Both the position numbers and the translations under genes were made by a program. A DNA stretch of 64,000 nt from Bog-473 sp963726135 (GTDB taxonomy: Bacteria; Actinomycetota; Acidimicrobiia; Acidimicrobiales; RAAP-2), in contig CAVSBE010000008.1 of the NCBI GenBank assembly GCA_963726135.1, positions 186,001-250,000 on the forward strand. Reading direction: 5' to 3'. The notes under the pieces are model-generated. The model had not been told where the DNA came from. It searched no databases and saw only the letters and a list, made by a program, of their open reading frames with translations. This document shows positions 41,007-49,560 of this stretch, one piece after another; within the stretch, counting starts at the first letter, position 1; every line of letters starts with the position of its first letter.

Positions 41007-42469
41007 CCGACGAGCACCAGGTCGTCGTCGTCGGCGCCGGATTCTCCGGTATCGGCATGGCGGCCCGCCTCCGGTCGATGGGAATCCACGACTTCGTGGT
41101 CCTCGACCGCGGCAACGATCTCGGGGGCACCTGGCGGGACAACTCGTACCCCGGGTGCTGCTGCGACATCCCATCGAACCTGTACTCGTATTCGTTCGCC
41201 CTCAACCCGGACTGGTCCCGCTCGTTCCCCTCGCAGGGCGAGATCTGGGACTACCTGCGCACGTGCGTCGACCGCTTCGAGGTCGGCGGCCACCTGCGCT
41301 TCGAGCGGGCGGTGGACGAGGCGAGCTGGGACGACGAAGCCGGCCGCTGGACGGTGCGCGTCGTCGGCGGCGAGGAGTACGCGGCGCCCGTGCTGGTGTG
41401 GGCGACCGGTCCCCTGAGCGAGCCCTCCATCCCGGAGTTCCCCGGCCTCGAGGACTTCCGCGGGAAAGTGTTCCACTCGGCCCGGTGGGAGCACGGCTAC
41501 GACCTCAGCGGCAAACGGGTGTGCGTCGTCGGCACCGGGGCCTCCGCGGTCCAGTTCGTCCCCCAGATCGCCCCGGTCGCCGAGCACGTCTACGTGCATC
41601 AGCGGACGCCGCCCTTCATCGTCCCCCGGCGTGACCGGGCGGTCTCGCGCCTACGCCAGCTCGCCTACCGCAAAGTGCCCGCCACCCAGCGCCTGTCACG
41701 GCTGCGCATCTACGCCATTTTCGAGTCGCTGCTCTCCGTCTTCGTGGGCCGCGGCAAGCGGCGCACAGCGGCCGTACGCAAGGCAGCCCTCGACCACCTG
41801 GCCAAACAGGTGCCTGACGAGGCCCTGCGGGCCAAGCTGACGCCCCACTACGAGCCGGGTTGCAAGCGGCTCCTCCTCTCCGACGACTTCTACCCCTCGC
41901 TCATGCGCCCCAACGTCGAGGTGGTGGCGTCACCGGTCGCCTCGTTCACCGCGCACCAGGTGGTGGGGCAGGACGGTATCGCCCGCCCGGTCGACGTCGT
42001 CATCATGGGTACCGGGTTCGATGCTGCCGAGCCCCCCTACGCAGAGCACATTGTAGGGAAGGACGGCGCTCGGCTCTCCGAGGTCTGGAAGACGAACGGC
42101 GTCGAGGCCTACGCGGGCGCTGCGGTGGCGGGGTTCCCGAACCTCTTCTTGATGATCGGGCCCAACGCGACGCTGGCCCACAACTCCATGATCTTCATGA
42201 TCGAGTCACACATAAATTACATCGCGAGCGCGCTCGCCTTCATGGCCAGGCCAGGCGTGCGCACGGTCGAGGTCAAGCCCGCCGTGCAACAGCGCTACAA
42301 CGATCGCCTTCAACACCGGCTCGAGCACTCGGTGTGGGTCGAGGGGGGCTGTGGCAGCTGGTACCTCGACCACCGGGGTCGCAACACCACCCTGTGGCCG
42401 GACCACACCTGGAGGTTCCGCCGGCTGACCCGGCGTTTTCACCCCGGCGAGTACATGGTCCGCTCGTAG
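41003..42469 (+). CDS. flavin-containing/Baeyer-Villiger-type monooxygenase
   Basis: 488 residues from GTG 41003 (GTGA overlap). FAD motif VVVVGAGFSGIGMAARL, GGTWRDNSYPGCCCDIPSNLYSYSF typical of the BVMO/FMO group, fingerprint FRGKVFHSARWEHGYD (FxGxxxHxxxW), NADP motif VCVVGTGASAVQFVPQIAP, and MGTGFDAAEPPYAEHI. The final W of the motif is followed by E, not P/D. It inserts oxygen into a ketone or aldehyde or hydroxylates a heteroatom using NADPH. Next to haloalkane dehalogenase it may oxidise the resulting alcohol-derived carbonyl, which is inference. Confidence 0.93.
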   Translation: MTDEHQVVVVGAGFSGIGMAARLRSMGIHDFVVLDRGNDLGGTWRDNSYPGCCCDIPSNLYSYSFALNPDWSRSFPSQGEIWDYLRTCVDRFEVGGHLRFERAVDEASWDDEAGRWTVRVVGGEEYAAPVLVWATGPLSEPSIPEFPGLEDFRGKVFHSARWEHGYDLSGKRVCVVGTGASAVQFVPQIAPVAEHVYVHQRTPPFIVPRRDRAVSRLRQLAYRKVPATQRLSRLRIYAIFESLLSVFVGRGKRRTAAVRKAALDHLAKQVPDEALRAKLTPHYEPGCKRLLLSDDFYPSLMRPNVEVVASPVASFTAHQVVGQDGIARPVDVVIMGTGFDAAEPPYAEHIVGKDGARLSEVWKTNGVEAYAGAAVAGFPNLFLMIGPNATLAHNSMIFMIESHINYIASALAFMARPGVRTVEVKPAVQQRYNDRLQHRLEHSVWVEGGCGSWYLDHRGRNTTLWPDHTWRFRRLTRRFHPGEYMVRS

Positions 42470-42480
42470 GCCCGGTCGCC

Positions 42481-42942
42481 GTGATCGCGCTGGAGCCTGT
42501 GGGTGTCGTCGTCGGTGGGCGGTCCGATACAGCCGACGACGACTGGGGAGCCATGGAGGCGGTCGTCCGCCTGGACGCCACCCGTTTCGGCCCCGACGCG
42601 GTGGCCGGGCTCGATGATTTCTCGCATCTCGTCGTGGTGTTCCAGTTCCACCTGGTGGACGAGTCCGAGGTCCAGACGGGAGCCCGCCACCCACGGGGCA
42701 ACCCCAACTGGCCCGAGGTCGGCATGTTCGCCCAACGGGCCAAGATGCGGCCGAACAGGCTTGGTGTCTCCGCCTGCACCCTGGAGCGCGTCGAGGGGAT
42801 CGACCTGCACGTGCGCGGCCTCGATGCCGTCGACGGCTCACCAGTGCTCGACGTCAAGCCCTACATGCGCGAGTTCGAGCCGCCCTACGGCGACGTCCAC
42901 CAGCCGGCGTGGGCCAGCGAGTTGATGCAGGGGTACTACTGA
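42481..42942 (+). CDS. trmO: tRNA (N6-threonylcarbamoyladenosine37-N6)-methyltransferase-like, TrmO/TsaA family
   Basis: 153 residues from GTG 42481. LEPVGVVVGGRSDTADDDWGAMEAVVRLD, PDAVAGLDDFSHLVVVFQFHLVDESEV, ARHPRGNPNWPEVGMFAQRAKMRPNRLGVSACTLERVEGIDLHVRGLDAVDGSPVLDVKPYM is the TsaA/UPF0066 domain: the R(H)PRGN, F(A/S)xRxxxRPN, LDAxDGTPVLDIKPY signatures are all there. It uses SAM to methylate t6A37 in tRNA in the characterised members. Shares a tight cluster (11 bases from the FMO gene), though its function is unrelated. Confidence 0.9.
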   Translation: MIALEPVGVVVGGRSDTADDDWGAMEAVVRLDATRFGPDAVAGLDDFSHLVVVFQFHLVDESEVQTGARHPRGNPNWPEVGMFAQRAKMRPNRLGVSACTLERVEGIDLHVRGLDAVDGSPVLDVKPYMREFEPPYGDVHQPAWASELMQGYY

Positions 42943-42952
42943 GACGGCTCGT

Positions 42953-44125
42953 TCACGAGTGCAGCGCCGCGCACACGCCGAGACCTTCTGCGGCACGGAG
43001 GGCGACGTACGGCGGGCGCGCCGGCGTTGCTTGGAGTTGCGTGTTCACGATCACGTCGACCGAGCGAGTCCCGCGGAGGGTGGAAGCGGCAAAGATGGTG
43101 TAGCCGGGGAAATTGCCGGTGTGGCCGTACACCGTGCCGCAGTGTGTGGCGTAGCGGTAGATGCCGAGCCCGGAGCTGTTGATGCCGGGACCTGGTGGAC
43201 CCGATTCGCCGGGCACGAAGGTGAGTTGGCGAGCGTGCGCAGCGACCGTGATCAGCGTCCCCGACGCATAGGCACGCATGAACGTGTTGAGCTCTCTCGG
43301 GGTCGACAGCATCCCCCCTGATGCCCAGGCCAGCCCGGGGTTGAGGAACAGGCTGACGTCCTCGGGAGCCGCCGTGCCGCTGACGTCGTAACCGTGGAGG
43401 TACGGCGTCGCCAGGTTCGCGTTGGGCGGCAGGACCGTGTGCGTCAGCGAGAGCGGCCCGGTGACGAACGTGGACAGTGCAGCCTCGTAGGTGCCGCCGG
43501 TCACGGCCTCGTCCATCAGCCCCAAGATGATGTTGTCCGAGTCCGAATAGTGGTACCGGGAGCCGGGAGCGAAGAGCAGCGGGTCCTTCGCCACGAAACC
43601 CAGGAGCTGGGTCGGTGTCAGCGACTGGAGGGGGTCGGCCTGCAGCTGCTTCAAGAACACGGGATCCTTGATGTAGTCGGGCACCCCGCTGGTGTGCTGG
43701 AGCAGCTGCGTGACCGTGACCTCGGACCACGCGTGGGGAAGAGTGGGAAGCATCGTGCCGACGCTGTCGGCGAGCGACAGCTCGTGTTTGCCCACCAGCG
43801 CCAGCGTGACGGCGCCGTTGAACGCCTTGGACACGCTGGCGATGCGGACAGTGTCGTCCGCTGTCGGCGCCTGGGAGGACGCGACGTCCCCCTCCCCGGC
43901 CACAACGACATGGACGGCTGTTCCGACCTGCACGATGGCGGCCGCGCCGGGCGGTCCACCCGGCATCGCCACCAGCTTGTGCAGCGCCGCCGAGAAGGCA
44001 TTGAGGGTGTCGACGTGCACGCTCGCGGCAGCCGTCGACGCGGAAGCCACCGCGGGCACCATCGCCCCGATCGCGGCGAGTGCCGCACCCAGGACCCAGC
44101 AACGGCCTCGACGGCGGGGAGGCAT
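42953..44125 (-). CDS. secreted serine hydrolase, class C beta-lactamase/DD-peptidase fold
   Basis: 390 residues from ATG 44125, overlapping the upstream gene's stop (TGATG). A signal peptide (VLGAALAAIGAMVPAVASAS) is followed by RIASVSKAF with SxxK at Ser97-Lys100, the YHYSDSDNIILG region for the Tyr motif (the Asn of YxN is replaced by Asp) and YGHTGNFPGY as the KTG-like HTG box. This is the S12/beta-lactamase-related group; activity may be DD-carboxypeptidase, esterase or lactamase-like. It is the last gene of the six-gene minus-strand cluster 47693-42953. Confidence 0.88.
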   Translation of the reverse strand: MPPRRRGRCWVLGAALAAIGAMVPAVASASTAAASVHVDTLNAFSAALHKLVAMPGGPPGAAAIVQVGTAVHVVVAGEGDVASSQAPTADDTVRIASVSKAFNGAVTLALVGKHELSLADSVGTMLPTLPHAWSEVTVTQLLQHTSGVPDYIKDPVFLKQLQADPLQSLTPTQLLGFVAKDPLLFAPGSRYHYSDSDNIILGLMDEAVTGGTYEAALSTFVTGPLSLTHTVLPPNANLATPYLHGYDVSGTAAPEDVSLFLNPGLAWASGGMLSTPRELNTFMRAYASGTLITVAAHARQLTFVPGESGPPGPGINSSGLGIYRYATHCGTVYGHTGNFPGYTIFAASTLRGTRSVDVIVNTQLQATPARPPYVALRAAEGLGVCAALHS

Positions 44126-44742
44126 CAGTCGAAACCGGGACGCTGGTCCCGGCTTCGCTTGAGCTCGAAGAAGCCTGGGGTCCCAGTGCACAGCAGCACG
44201 CCGTCCCACAGCCGGCCGGCGGCCTCGCCCTTGGGTGCCGGGGTGACCACCGGTCCGAAGATGGCCCTCTCGTTGACGTGGATGACAGGCGTGCCCACGT
44301 CGGTGCCGACGGGGTCCATCCCGGAATGGTGCGACGCCGCCAGCGCATCGTCGTAGTCGTTCGACGCGGCGGCGTCGGCCAGCGAAGCCGGGAGGCCCAC
44401 CTCGGCCAGCGCCTCGGCCATCACCACCTCGGCCTCACCTTCCCCGCGGCCGCGCTGCTCGATGTGCATGCGTGTGCCGAGTGCCGTGTAGAGCGGGAGG
44501 AGGATGCCCGGGCCTCTGATCTGCTCGGCCGCGATGCACACCCGAACTGGTCCCTTGGCCCGTTCCATGCGCTCCCGGTACTTCTCCGGAAGCTCCTCCC
44601 GGCCCGCGTTGAGGATGGCGAGCGACATGACGTGCCAGTTGGCGCGGACATCGCGCACCTGTTCGACCTCGAGGACCCAACGCGAGGTGATCCAGGCCCA
44701 CGGACACAGCGGGTCGAACCAGAAGTCGACGGTGTCGGTCAT
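44125..44742 (-). CDS. DsbA-family mycothiol-dependent oxidoreductase (Rv2466c-like)
   Basis: 205 residues. DFWFDPLCPWAWITSRWVLEVEQVR is the typical start of mycothiol-dependent nitroreductase-like DsbA proteins; the active site is Cys13-Pro-Trp-Ala16, with one Cys rather than a CPxC pair. The helical insertion (YRERMERAKGPVRVCIAAEQIRG) and VGTPVIHVNERAIFGPVVTPAP with the cis-Pro (TPV) complete the fold. Such enzymes use mycothiol to reduce substrates in actinobacteria. Coupled to the SDR gene upstream (4-base overlap) and serine hydrolase gene downstream. Confidence 0.85.
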   Translation of the reverse strand: MTDTVDFWFDPLCPWAWITSRWVLEVEQVRDVRANWHVMSLAILNAGREELPEKYRERMERAKGPVRVCIAAEQIRGPGILLPLYTALGTRMHIEQRGRGEGEAEVVMAEALAEVGLPASLADAAASNDYDDALAASHHSGMDPVGTDVGTPVIHVNERAIFGPVVTPAPKGEAAGRLWDGVLLCTGTPGFFELKRSRDQRPGFD

Positions 44743-45500
44743 GGGATCCCGCCGTCCACCCGCAGGACGGCGCCGGTCGTGTACGACGAAGCGTCGGTCG
44801 CGAAATAGAGCGCAGCGCCCACGATCTCATCGGGCTCCCCGGCCCGCCGCAGCGCGTGGTGCGGCATACCGCGCTCGAGGACCGACGGATCCCACGCTTT
44901 GGAGATGTCGGTGAGGAACGGCCCCGCCATGATGCAATTGACCCTGACCGTCGGCCCAAATGCCTGCGCGAAGCCCTCGGTCAGGGTGTTGAGGCCGGAC
45001 TTGGCGGCGTCGTAGGGCAGCATCGTCGGGCTGGGGCGGATGGAGCCGGAGCTCGAGACGTTGATGATGGATCCTCCAGAGGGTCCGGCCGCCATCCTCG
45101 TGCCGACGAGCGCCGTGAGGCGAAAGGGCCCCTTCAAGTTGACGCCGAGCACCTTGTCCCACAGCTCTTCGGTCACCGACTCGAGGTCGGGGTAGAGCGG
45201 GGACATCCCGGCGTTGTTCACCAGCACGTCGACTCGGCCGAAGCTCTCGTAGGCCTGTTCCACCAATCCGTCGATCTCGTCCCAGTGCCCGACGTGGCAG
45301 GCCACTGGGAGTGCGCGGCGGCCCTTGGCCTCGACGTCGTCCGCCAGGGCCTTGCAGGCGTCGAACTTTCGACTGGTGATGACGATATCCGCGCCGGCGT
45401 CGGCGAAGGCGAGGACCATGGCCCGTCCGAGCCCGCGGCTGCCGCCGGTGACGAGGGCGACCTTGCCGGCGAGGGGTCCGTTCCTCTCCTGGGTGCTCAC
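44739..45500 (-). CDS. SDR-family NAD(P)-dependent oxidoreductase
   Basis: 253 residues. Rossmann motif VALVTGGSRGLGRAMVLAFADAGA, LVNNAGMSPLYPD, catalytic Ser in INVSSSGSIRPSP, Tyr-x3-Lys in YDAAKSGLN and a C-terminal TGAVLRVDGGIP, all of the classical FabG-like type. It reduces a keto group or oxidises an alcohol; the substrate is unknown. The last bases overlap the DsbA-like gene start, and the M20 peptidase gene lies 4 bases upstream. Confidence 0.93.
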   Translation of the reverse strand: MSTQERNGPLAGKVALVTGGSRGLGRAMVLAFADAGADIVITSRKFDACKALADDVEAKGRRALPVACHVGHWDEIDGLVEQAYESFGRVDVLVNNAGMSPLYPDLESVTEELWDKVLGVNLKGPFRLTALVGTRMAAGPSGGSIINVSSSGSIRPSPTMLPYDAAKSGLNTLTEGFAQAFGPTVRVNCIMAGPFLTDISKAWDPSVLERGMPHHALRRAGEPDEIVGAALYFATDASSYTTGAVLRVDGGIP

Positions 45501-45504
45501 CCCC

Positions 45505-46851
45505 TCATGCCTCCTTCAGGAGCTCGGCGACCGCGTGGGTGACCGCCTTGGCCATCGGGACGTGCAGCGATTCGTTCGGCCCGTGCGCGTTCGAGTGGGG
45601 CCCGAGGACCCCGGTGGCCACGAACTGCGTTCCCGGAAACCCCCTCTGCAGGTCGGCCAGGAACGGGATGGAGCCGCCTTCGCCCACGAAAGCCGGCTCA
45701 CGCCCGAAGCGCTCCTTCGAGACCGCCGTCAGCGTGGCGGCCACGCCCGGTGTGAGCGGTGGGGCGACCCACCCCTGGGCGGCGGCCTCCATGTCGATGG
45801 TGACGTGCGCGCCCTCGTCGGTGCGGATGGACGAGATCAGAGCGTCCGTCGCGGCCTGCGCGTCCACGTCGGGCGGCAACCGGAGCGAGAACTTCAGTGT
45901 CGTCGAAGGTCGCAGGACGTTGCCGCCGTCGCGTGGCTTGGGGAGCCCATCTGCGCCGGTGACCTCGAGGGCCGCTCCCCAGGTGCGGGCGATCAGGCGA
46001 TCGAGGGGGTCTGGCGCGAGGAGGTGCAGGCCGTCGACGACAGGCGCGGCGCTGTCGCGGAATTCGGCCGCCAGCACCTCGAGGTTGGCGCGCTGTTCCT
46101 CGGGGATCCCGGCTCCCTGGAGCTCGGGCAGGAGGATGCGGCCCGTCGCTTCGTCCTCGATGTTCGAGAGGATGCGGCGGAGGATCCGAAACGACGACGG
46201 GACGACGCCACCGCCCTGGCCGCTGTGGATGCCCTCCGTGAGCACATCGACCTTCACGGTCGCGACCAGGTTCCCGCGCAGCGACGTCGTGAGCCAGAGG
46301 CGGTCGTAGCTGAGCCCCCCCGAATCGAGGCAGATGACGAGCCGGGGCGTGCCGATCCGCTCCTCGAGGTTCGCCAGATGGGCCAGCAGGTCCGGGCTCC
46401 CGCTCTCCTCGCTGGCCTCGATGAGGATGAGGACACGGCCGTTCCCGCCGCCCGCCGCCAACAGGGCCGTGACGGCGGCGAACGTCGCGTAGCCGTCGTC
46501 GGCGGTGCCCCGGCCGTAGAGGAGGTCGCCGTCGCGTACGGGCTCGTACGGTCCCAGCCCGTCGCGCCACTCGCCCAGCGGCGGCTGCTTGTCCATATGG
46601 CCGTAGATGACGATGGGGTCGCCCGCGCCGCCGTTGTCGATCAGGATGACCGGGGTGCGGTCACGGAGCTCGACGATCTCGGCCTGCAACGCAGGCTCCT
46701 GGTCCCGTACCCAGGCCAGGAGGAGCTCGGCGGCCTGCGCGATGAAACCCCGCTCGGCCCAGTCGGGATCGAAGGCGGGGGAGAGGCACGGGATGCGGGT
46801 GTACTCGCTGAGTGCGGGGAGGACCCGCTCCTCCCAGGCGGCGTCGATCAC
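45505..46851 (-). CDS. M20-family metallopeptidase (dipeptidase-like)
   Basis: 448 residues from GTG 46851, which overlaps the SRPBCC stop (GTGA). Metal site residues: VIYGHMDKQPP (H and D), YGRGTADDGYA (D), EASEESGSPD (catalytic Glu and metal Glu), CLDSGG (metal D) and LGPHSNAHGPNESL (final His). A dimerisation domain inserted between has GIHSGQGGGVVPSSF. The family hydrolyses dipeptides or N-acyl amino acids with two zinc ions. Its role in this cluster is unclear. Confidence 0.93.
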   Translation of the reverse strand: MIDAAWEERVLPALSEYTRIPCLSPAFDPDWAERGFIAQAAELLLAWVRDQEPALQAEIVELRDRTPVILIDNGGAGDPIVIYGHMDKQPPLGEWRDGLGPYEPVRDGDLLYGRGTADDGYATFAAVTALLAAGGGNGRVLILIEASEESGSPDLLAHLANLEERIGTPRLVICLDSGGLSYDRLWLTTSLRGNLVATVKVDVLTEGIHSGQGGGVVPSSFRILRRILSNIEDEATGRILLPELQGAGIPEEQRANLEVLAAEFRDSAAPVVDGLHLLAPDPLDRLIARTWGAALEVTGADGLPKPRDGGNVLRPSTTLKFSLRLPPDVDAQAATDALISSIRTDEGAHVTIDMEAAAQGWVAPPLTPGVAATLTAVSKERFGREPAFVGEGGSIPFLADLQRGFPGTQFVATGVLGPHSNAHGPNESLHVPMAKAVTHAVAELLKEA

Positions 46852-47312
46852 GACTCGGCGATCTCGGCCAGGCGGTCGAGCGTCTTGGACATCGACACGG
46901 CCGTCTGCTGGCCGACCTTGGGATGCTTCAGGAAGACCCGCTGCTTGTCCTGGCTGATGTCCCATGTCTCGGTCACCCTGATGCCCCCGTCGGCGTCCTC
47001 GAACCGGTAGCGCCAGATGCGTCCGCCGATGAAGCGACCGAGAGGGCCCGAGAGCACGGTTTGCCAGGCGATGCGGCGATCCTGCTCGAACTCGATCACC
47101 GTGTTGGCCATGGAATAAGGCACGCCCAACTTCATGGACATGCCGAACGTCGAGCCGAGCGCCAGGCGCTGCGGCGCGCCCTCCTTCGCTTTGACCACGG
47201 TGCCAGAGCCGTCGATCTCGGGGTGGCGGGAGGCGTCCGCCACCACGGCGAAGATGGCGGCGGCCGGCGCCTTGATGACCCGATCGACGCTGACGACGGT
47301 GTTCTCTGCCAT
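46848..47312 (-). CDS. SRPBCC-superfamily (polyketide cyclase/START-like) protein
   Basis: 154 residues. VVSVDRVIKAPAAAIFAVVADASRHPEIDGSGTVVKA is the standard SRPBCC N-terminus (RxIxAPxxxIFxxxxDxxxHPxxDGS), followed by MSMKLGVPYSMANTVIEFEQDRRIAWQT and RFEDADGGIRVTETWDIS. The fold forms a helix-grip pocket for hydrophobic ligands; dehydratase, cyclase or lipid-binding functions are all possible. It overlaps the M20 gene start by 4 bases and follows the DUF2237 gene by 24 bases. Confidence 0.88.
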   Translation of the reverse strand: MAENTVVSVDRVIKAPAAAIFAVVADASRHPEIDGSGTVVKAKEGAPQRLALGSTFGMSMKLGVPYSMANTVIEFEQDRRIAWQTVLSGPLGRFIGGRIWRYRFEDADGGIRVTETWDISQDKQRVFLKHPKVGQQTAVSMSKTLDRLAEIAES

Positions 47313-47336
47313 GGTGCGACCTCCGTTGGCCCGAGA

Positions 47337-47693
47337 CTAGATGGCGTGGGCCACCAGGTCGCCGAGCTGCACCCATTCCAACGTGGCGGCGTGGGTCGAG
47401 GCCAGCACGACCGGGGGCGCCACCCCGGCCTCGAAGGCCTCCTGCCAGCGCGGGGCGCACAAGCACCATTGGTCACCGGGTTGGAGCCCGGCGAAGCCGA
47501 ACTCGGGGTGCGGCGTCGAGAGGTCGTTGCCGACCGACGCGGAGTAGGCCAAGAACTCTGCCGTGACCTGCGTGCAGACGGTGTGCACCCCCACGTCCTC
47601 CGCGCCGGTGTTGCAGCAACCGTCTCGGTAGAAGCCGGTGAGCGGCTCGTAGTTGCAGGGCTGAAGTGATTCGCCGAGGACGTTCTGTGCCAT
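47337..47693 (-). CDS. DUF2237 family protein
   Basis: 118 residues from ATG 47693; three upstream codons in frame give a slightly longer form. The sequence NVLGESLQPCNYEPLTGFYRDGCCNTGAEDVGVHTVCTQVTAEFLAYSASVGNDLSTPHPEFGFAGLQPGDQWCLCAPRWQEAFEAG carries the strongly conserved DUF2237 signatures (GFYRDGxCxTGxxDxGxHTVC, GNDLSTP, PGDxWCLCAxRWxEA). The abundant Cys and the extreme conservation imply an important function, still unassigned. It is the first gene of the minus-strand cluster. Confidence 0.93.
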   Translation of the reverse strand: MAQNVLGESLQPCNYEPLTGFYRDGCCNTGAEDVGVHTVCTQVTAEFLAYSASVGNDLSTPHPEFGFAGLQPGDQWCLCAPRWQEAFEAGVAPPVVLASTHAATLEWVQLGDLVAHAI

Positions 47694-47745
47694 GGTCCAT
47701 TCCATCACGGCGCAGGCCACCGTCGGGCCGGCCGCCCATTCCGCC

Positions 47746-48456
47746 TCAGGCTGGCGCTCCCTCCGTGCTCCCGAGCGGAGTGCCCTCGAAGCGGTCGACC
47801 CATGCGAAGGAGCGGACCGGTGCCCGCTTCAACCGGCGTGGGGTCGCCACCGGCCGGCCGAGCACCACCAAGGAGGCGACTGCGACCGTGTCGGGGATGT
47901 CGAAGAGCGCCCGCACATCGTCCTCGCGGCGAACGGGCATGGTCGTCATCACGCCGGCGAGGCCCTCGGTCCGCGCCGCCAGCAGCAAGCTCCACACGAA
48001 GGGGTAGATGGAGGCGCCGCCGGCCAGGGTGTAGCGCGGCAGGTCGCGATCCACCGCCGCGAGTGCCGAGAGGTCGGCCAGGACGAGCAGCAGCGCGGGG
48101 GCGCTCTCGAGTGTCTCGGCAAAGCCCGGCGCGGCGGCTGCGGCCTCGGCGAACCGCGCCGCGTCCGCGATGGCGGCCGCCTCGGCGTCGCGGTCGGTCA
48201 CCGGCGCCCAGGGCACCAGGCCCGCCGAGACCATGGCCAGGTATTCGTACCAGCCGCTCAGGTAGAGGTCGCGCAGTGCGGTGCGAGTGGTGGCGTCTTT
48301 GACCACGATGACGCGCCAACCCTGACGGTTGCCACCACTCGGGGCGAAGCGCGCCGTGTCGAGGAGGCGCTCGAGCACGTCGTCCGCCACCGGCCCGGGG
48401 TGGAAGTCGCGGACCGCGCCGGTACCGCGCAGGGTGTCGACCAGGTCGAGGTTCAC
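47746..48456 (-). CDS. nitroreductase family protein
   Basis: 236 residues. LVDTLRGTGAVRDFHPGPVADDVLERLLDTARFAPSGGNRQGWRVIVVKD is the FMN-binding N-terminus (R-x-F then APSGGNxQ), and AGGASIYPFVWSLLLAARTEGLAGVMTTMP is the second half-site. The enzyme reduces nitro groups, quinones or flavins using FMN as dimer. It is divergent from the nitronate monooxygenase gene, with only 30 bases between the start codons. Confidence 0.92.
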   Translation of the reverse strand: MNLDLVDTLRGTGAVRDFHPGPVADDVLERLLDTARFAPSGGNRQGWRVIVVKDATTRTALRDLYLSGWYEYLAMVSAGLVPWAPVTDRDAEAAAIADAARFAEAAAAAPGFAETLESAPALLLVLADLSALAAVDRDLPRYTLAGGASIYPFVWSLLLAARTEGLAGVMTTMPVRREDDVRALFDIPDTVAVASLVVLGRPVATPRRLKRAPVRSFAWVDRFEGTPLGSTEGAPA

Positions 48457-48486
48457 GAGTTGCCCACCGTAGCGGCCGGTGGCTAA

Positions 48487-49560
48487 GTGTGGGGCGTGAC
48501 GACGACCTCACGGGCCGGCCTCTCCGCAGGCGGCCCGACGCTGCGAGATCTCAACCCGCTGCCGCTGATCGTGGCACCGATGGCCGGTGGACCCTCCACA
48601 GTCGAGCTGGTCGCGGCTGCCGCGGGCGCGGGCGCACTGGGTTTTCTGGCCGCGGGGTACAAGACGGCGGCTGGCATGGCGGCAGAGATGGCGGCAGTGC
48701 GTGCCGCGGGCGTCGACGTCTTCGGTGTCAACGTCTTCGTGCCGGGGCGCCCCGTGGCAGAACCGGGCCAGGTCGAGGCCTATGCCGCCTCGCTCGAGGC
48801 CGAGGCGGCGGCGCTGGGCGTCACCGTGGGCGCGCCCACGTGGGACGACGACGACTACGGCGGCAAAGTCGACGCCTTGGCGGCCCGGCCCCCGGCGGCA
48901 GTGAGCTTCACCTTCGGGATACCCGATGCGGAGGTCGTGCGTTCGCTGCAGGCCGCCGGGTCGATCGTGCTCCTCACCGTGACGACGCCCGAGGAGGCGG
49001 CGCAGGCGCTGCGGGTGGAGCCCGACGCACTCTGCCTCCAAGGGGCAGAGGCGGGAGCCCACCGTGGCAGCCTGGCCAACGACGACCGCCCCGACCAGGA
49101 CCGGCCCGTGCGGGCCCTCCTGGCCTCGGTCCGGCAGCACACCCTGGTCCCGCTCGTGGCGGCGGGCGGGGTGGGCGGGCCCGGCGACGTCGCCGATCTC
49201 CTGGCGCGCGGCGCCGACTTCGTCCAGGCCGGGACGGCGTTTTTGCGCTGTCCCGAGACCGGGTCACCACCGCTGCACAAGGACGCGCTGGCCGACCCCG
49301 CCTTCGTCCGTACCGCGATCACGCGGGCCTTCAGCGGTCGTCGGGCCCGGGCGCTGGTCAATGCGATGGTGCGGGGCCATGCGGAGGCTCCCGCGGCCTA
49401 TCCCGAGATCAACAACGCCACGCGCCCGCTGCGAACCGCGGCCACGCAGGCCGGCGACACGCAGCACATGAGCCTCTATGCCGGGACCGCCTTCCGCCTG
49501 GCCGAGGCGCGACCGGCCGCCGAGGTCGTCGAGCGCCTGATGTCAAAATGGCGCAGGTGA
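48487..49560 (+). CDS. nitronate monooxygenase (2-nitropropane dioxygenase-like)
   Basis: 357 residues from GTG 48487; GTG 48496 is an alternative. LPLIVAPMAGGPSTVELVAAAAGAGALGFLAAGYKTA is the FMN barrel start, followed by VFGVNVFVPG, AVSFTFGIPDAEVV, LQGAEAGAHRGSL with the catalytic-type His (EAGxHxG), LVPLVAAGGVGGPGDVADLLARGADFVQAGTAFL as phosphate-binding loops. It oxidises nitronates to carbonyl and nitrite. Divergent from the nitroreductase gene; both could act on nitro compounds, which is inference. Confidence 0.93.
   Translation: MWGVTTTSRAGLSAGGPTLRDLNPLPLIVAPMAGGPSTVELVAAAAGAGALGFLAAGYKTAAGMAAEMAAVRAAGVDVFGVNVFVPGRPVAEPGQVEAYAASLEAEAAALGVTVGAPTWDDDDYGGKVDALAARPPAAVSFTFGIPDAEVVRSLQAAGSIVLLTVTTPEEAAQALRVEPDALCLQGAEAGAHRGSLANDDRPDQDRPVRALLASVRQHTLVPLVAAGGVGGPGDVADLLARGADFVQAGTAFLRCPETGSPPLHKDALADPAFVRTAITRAFSGRRARALVNAMVRGHAEAPAAYPEINNATRPLRTAATQAGDTQHMSLYAGTAFRLAEARPAAEVVERLMSKWRR

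Noticed and set aside
45325..47010. 561-residue plus-strand open frame antisense to the M20 peptidase
   Set aside because: High-GC shadow; the minus-strand frame shows all M20 metal ligands.
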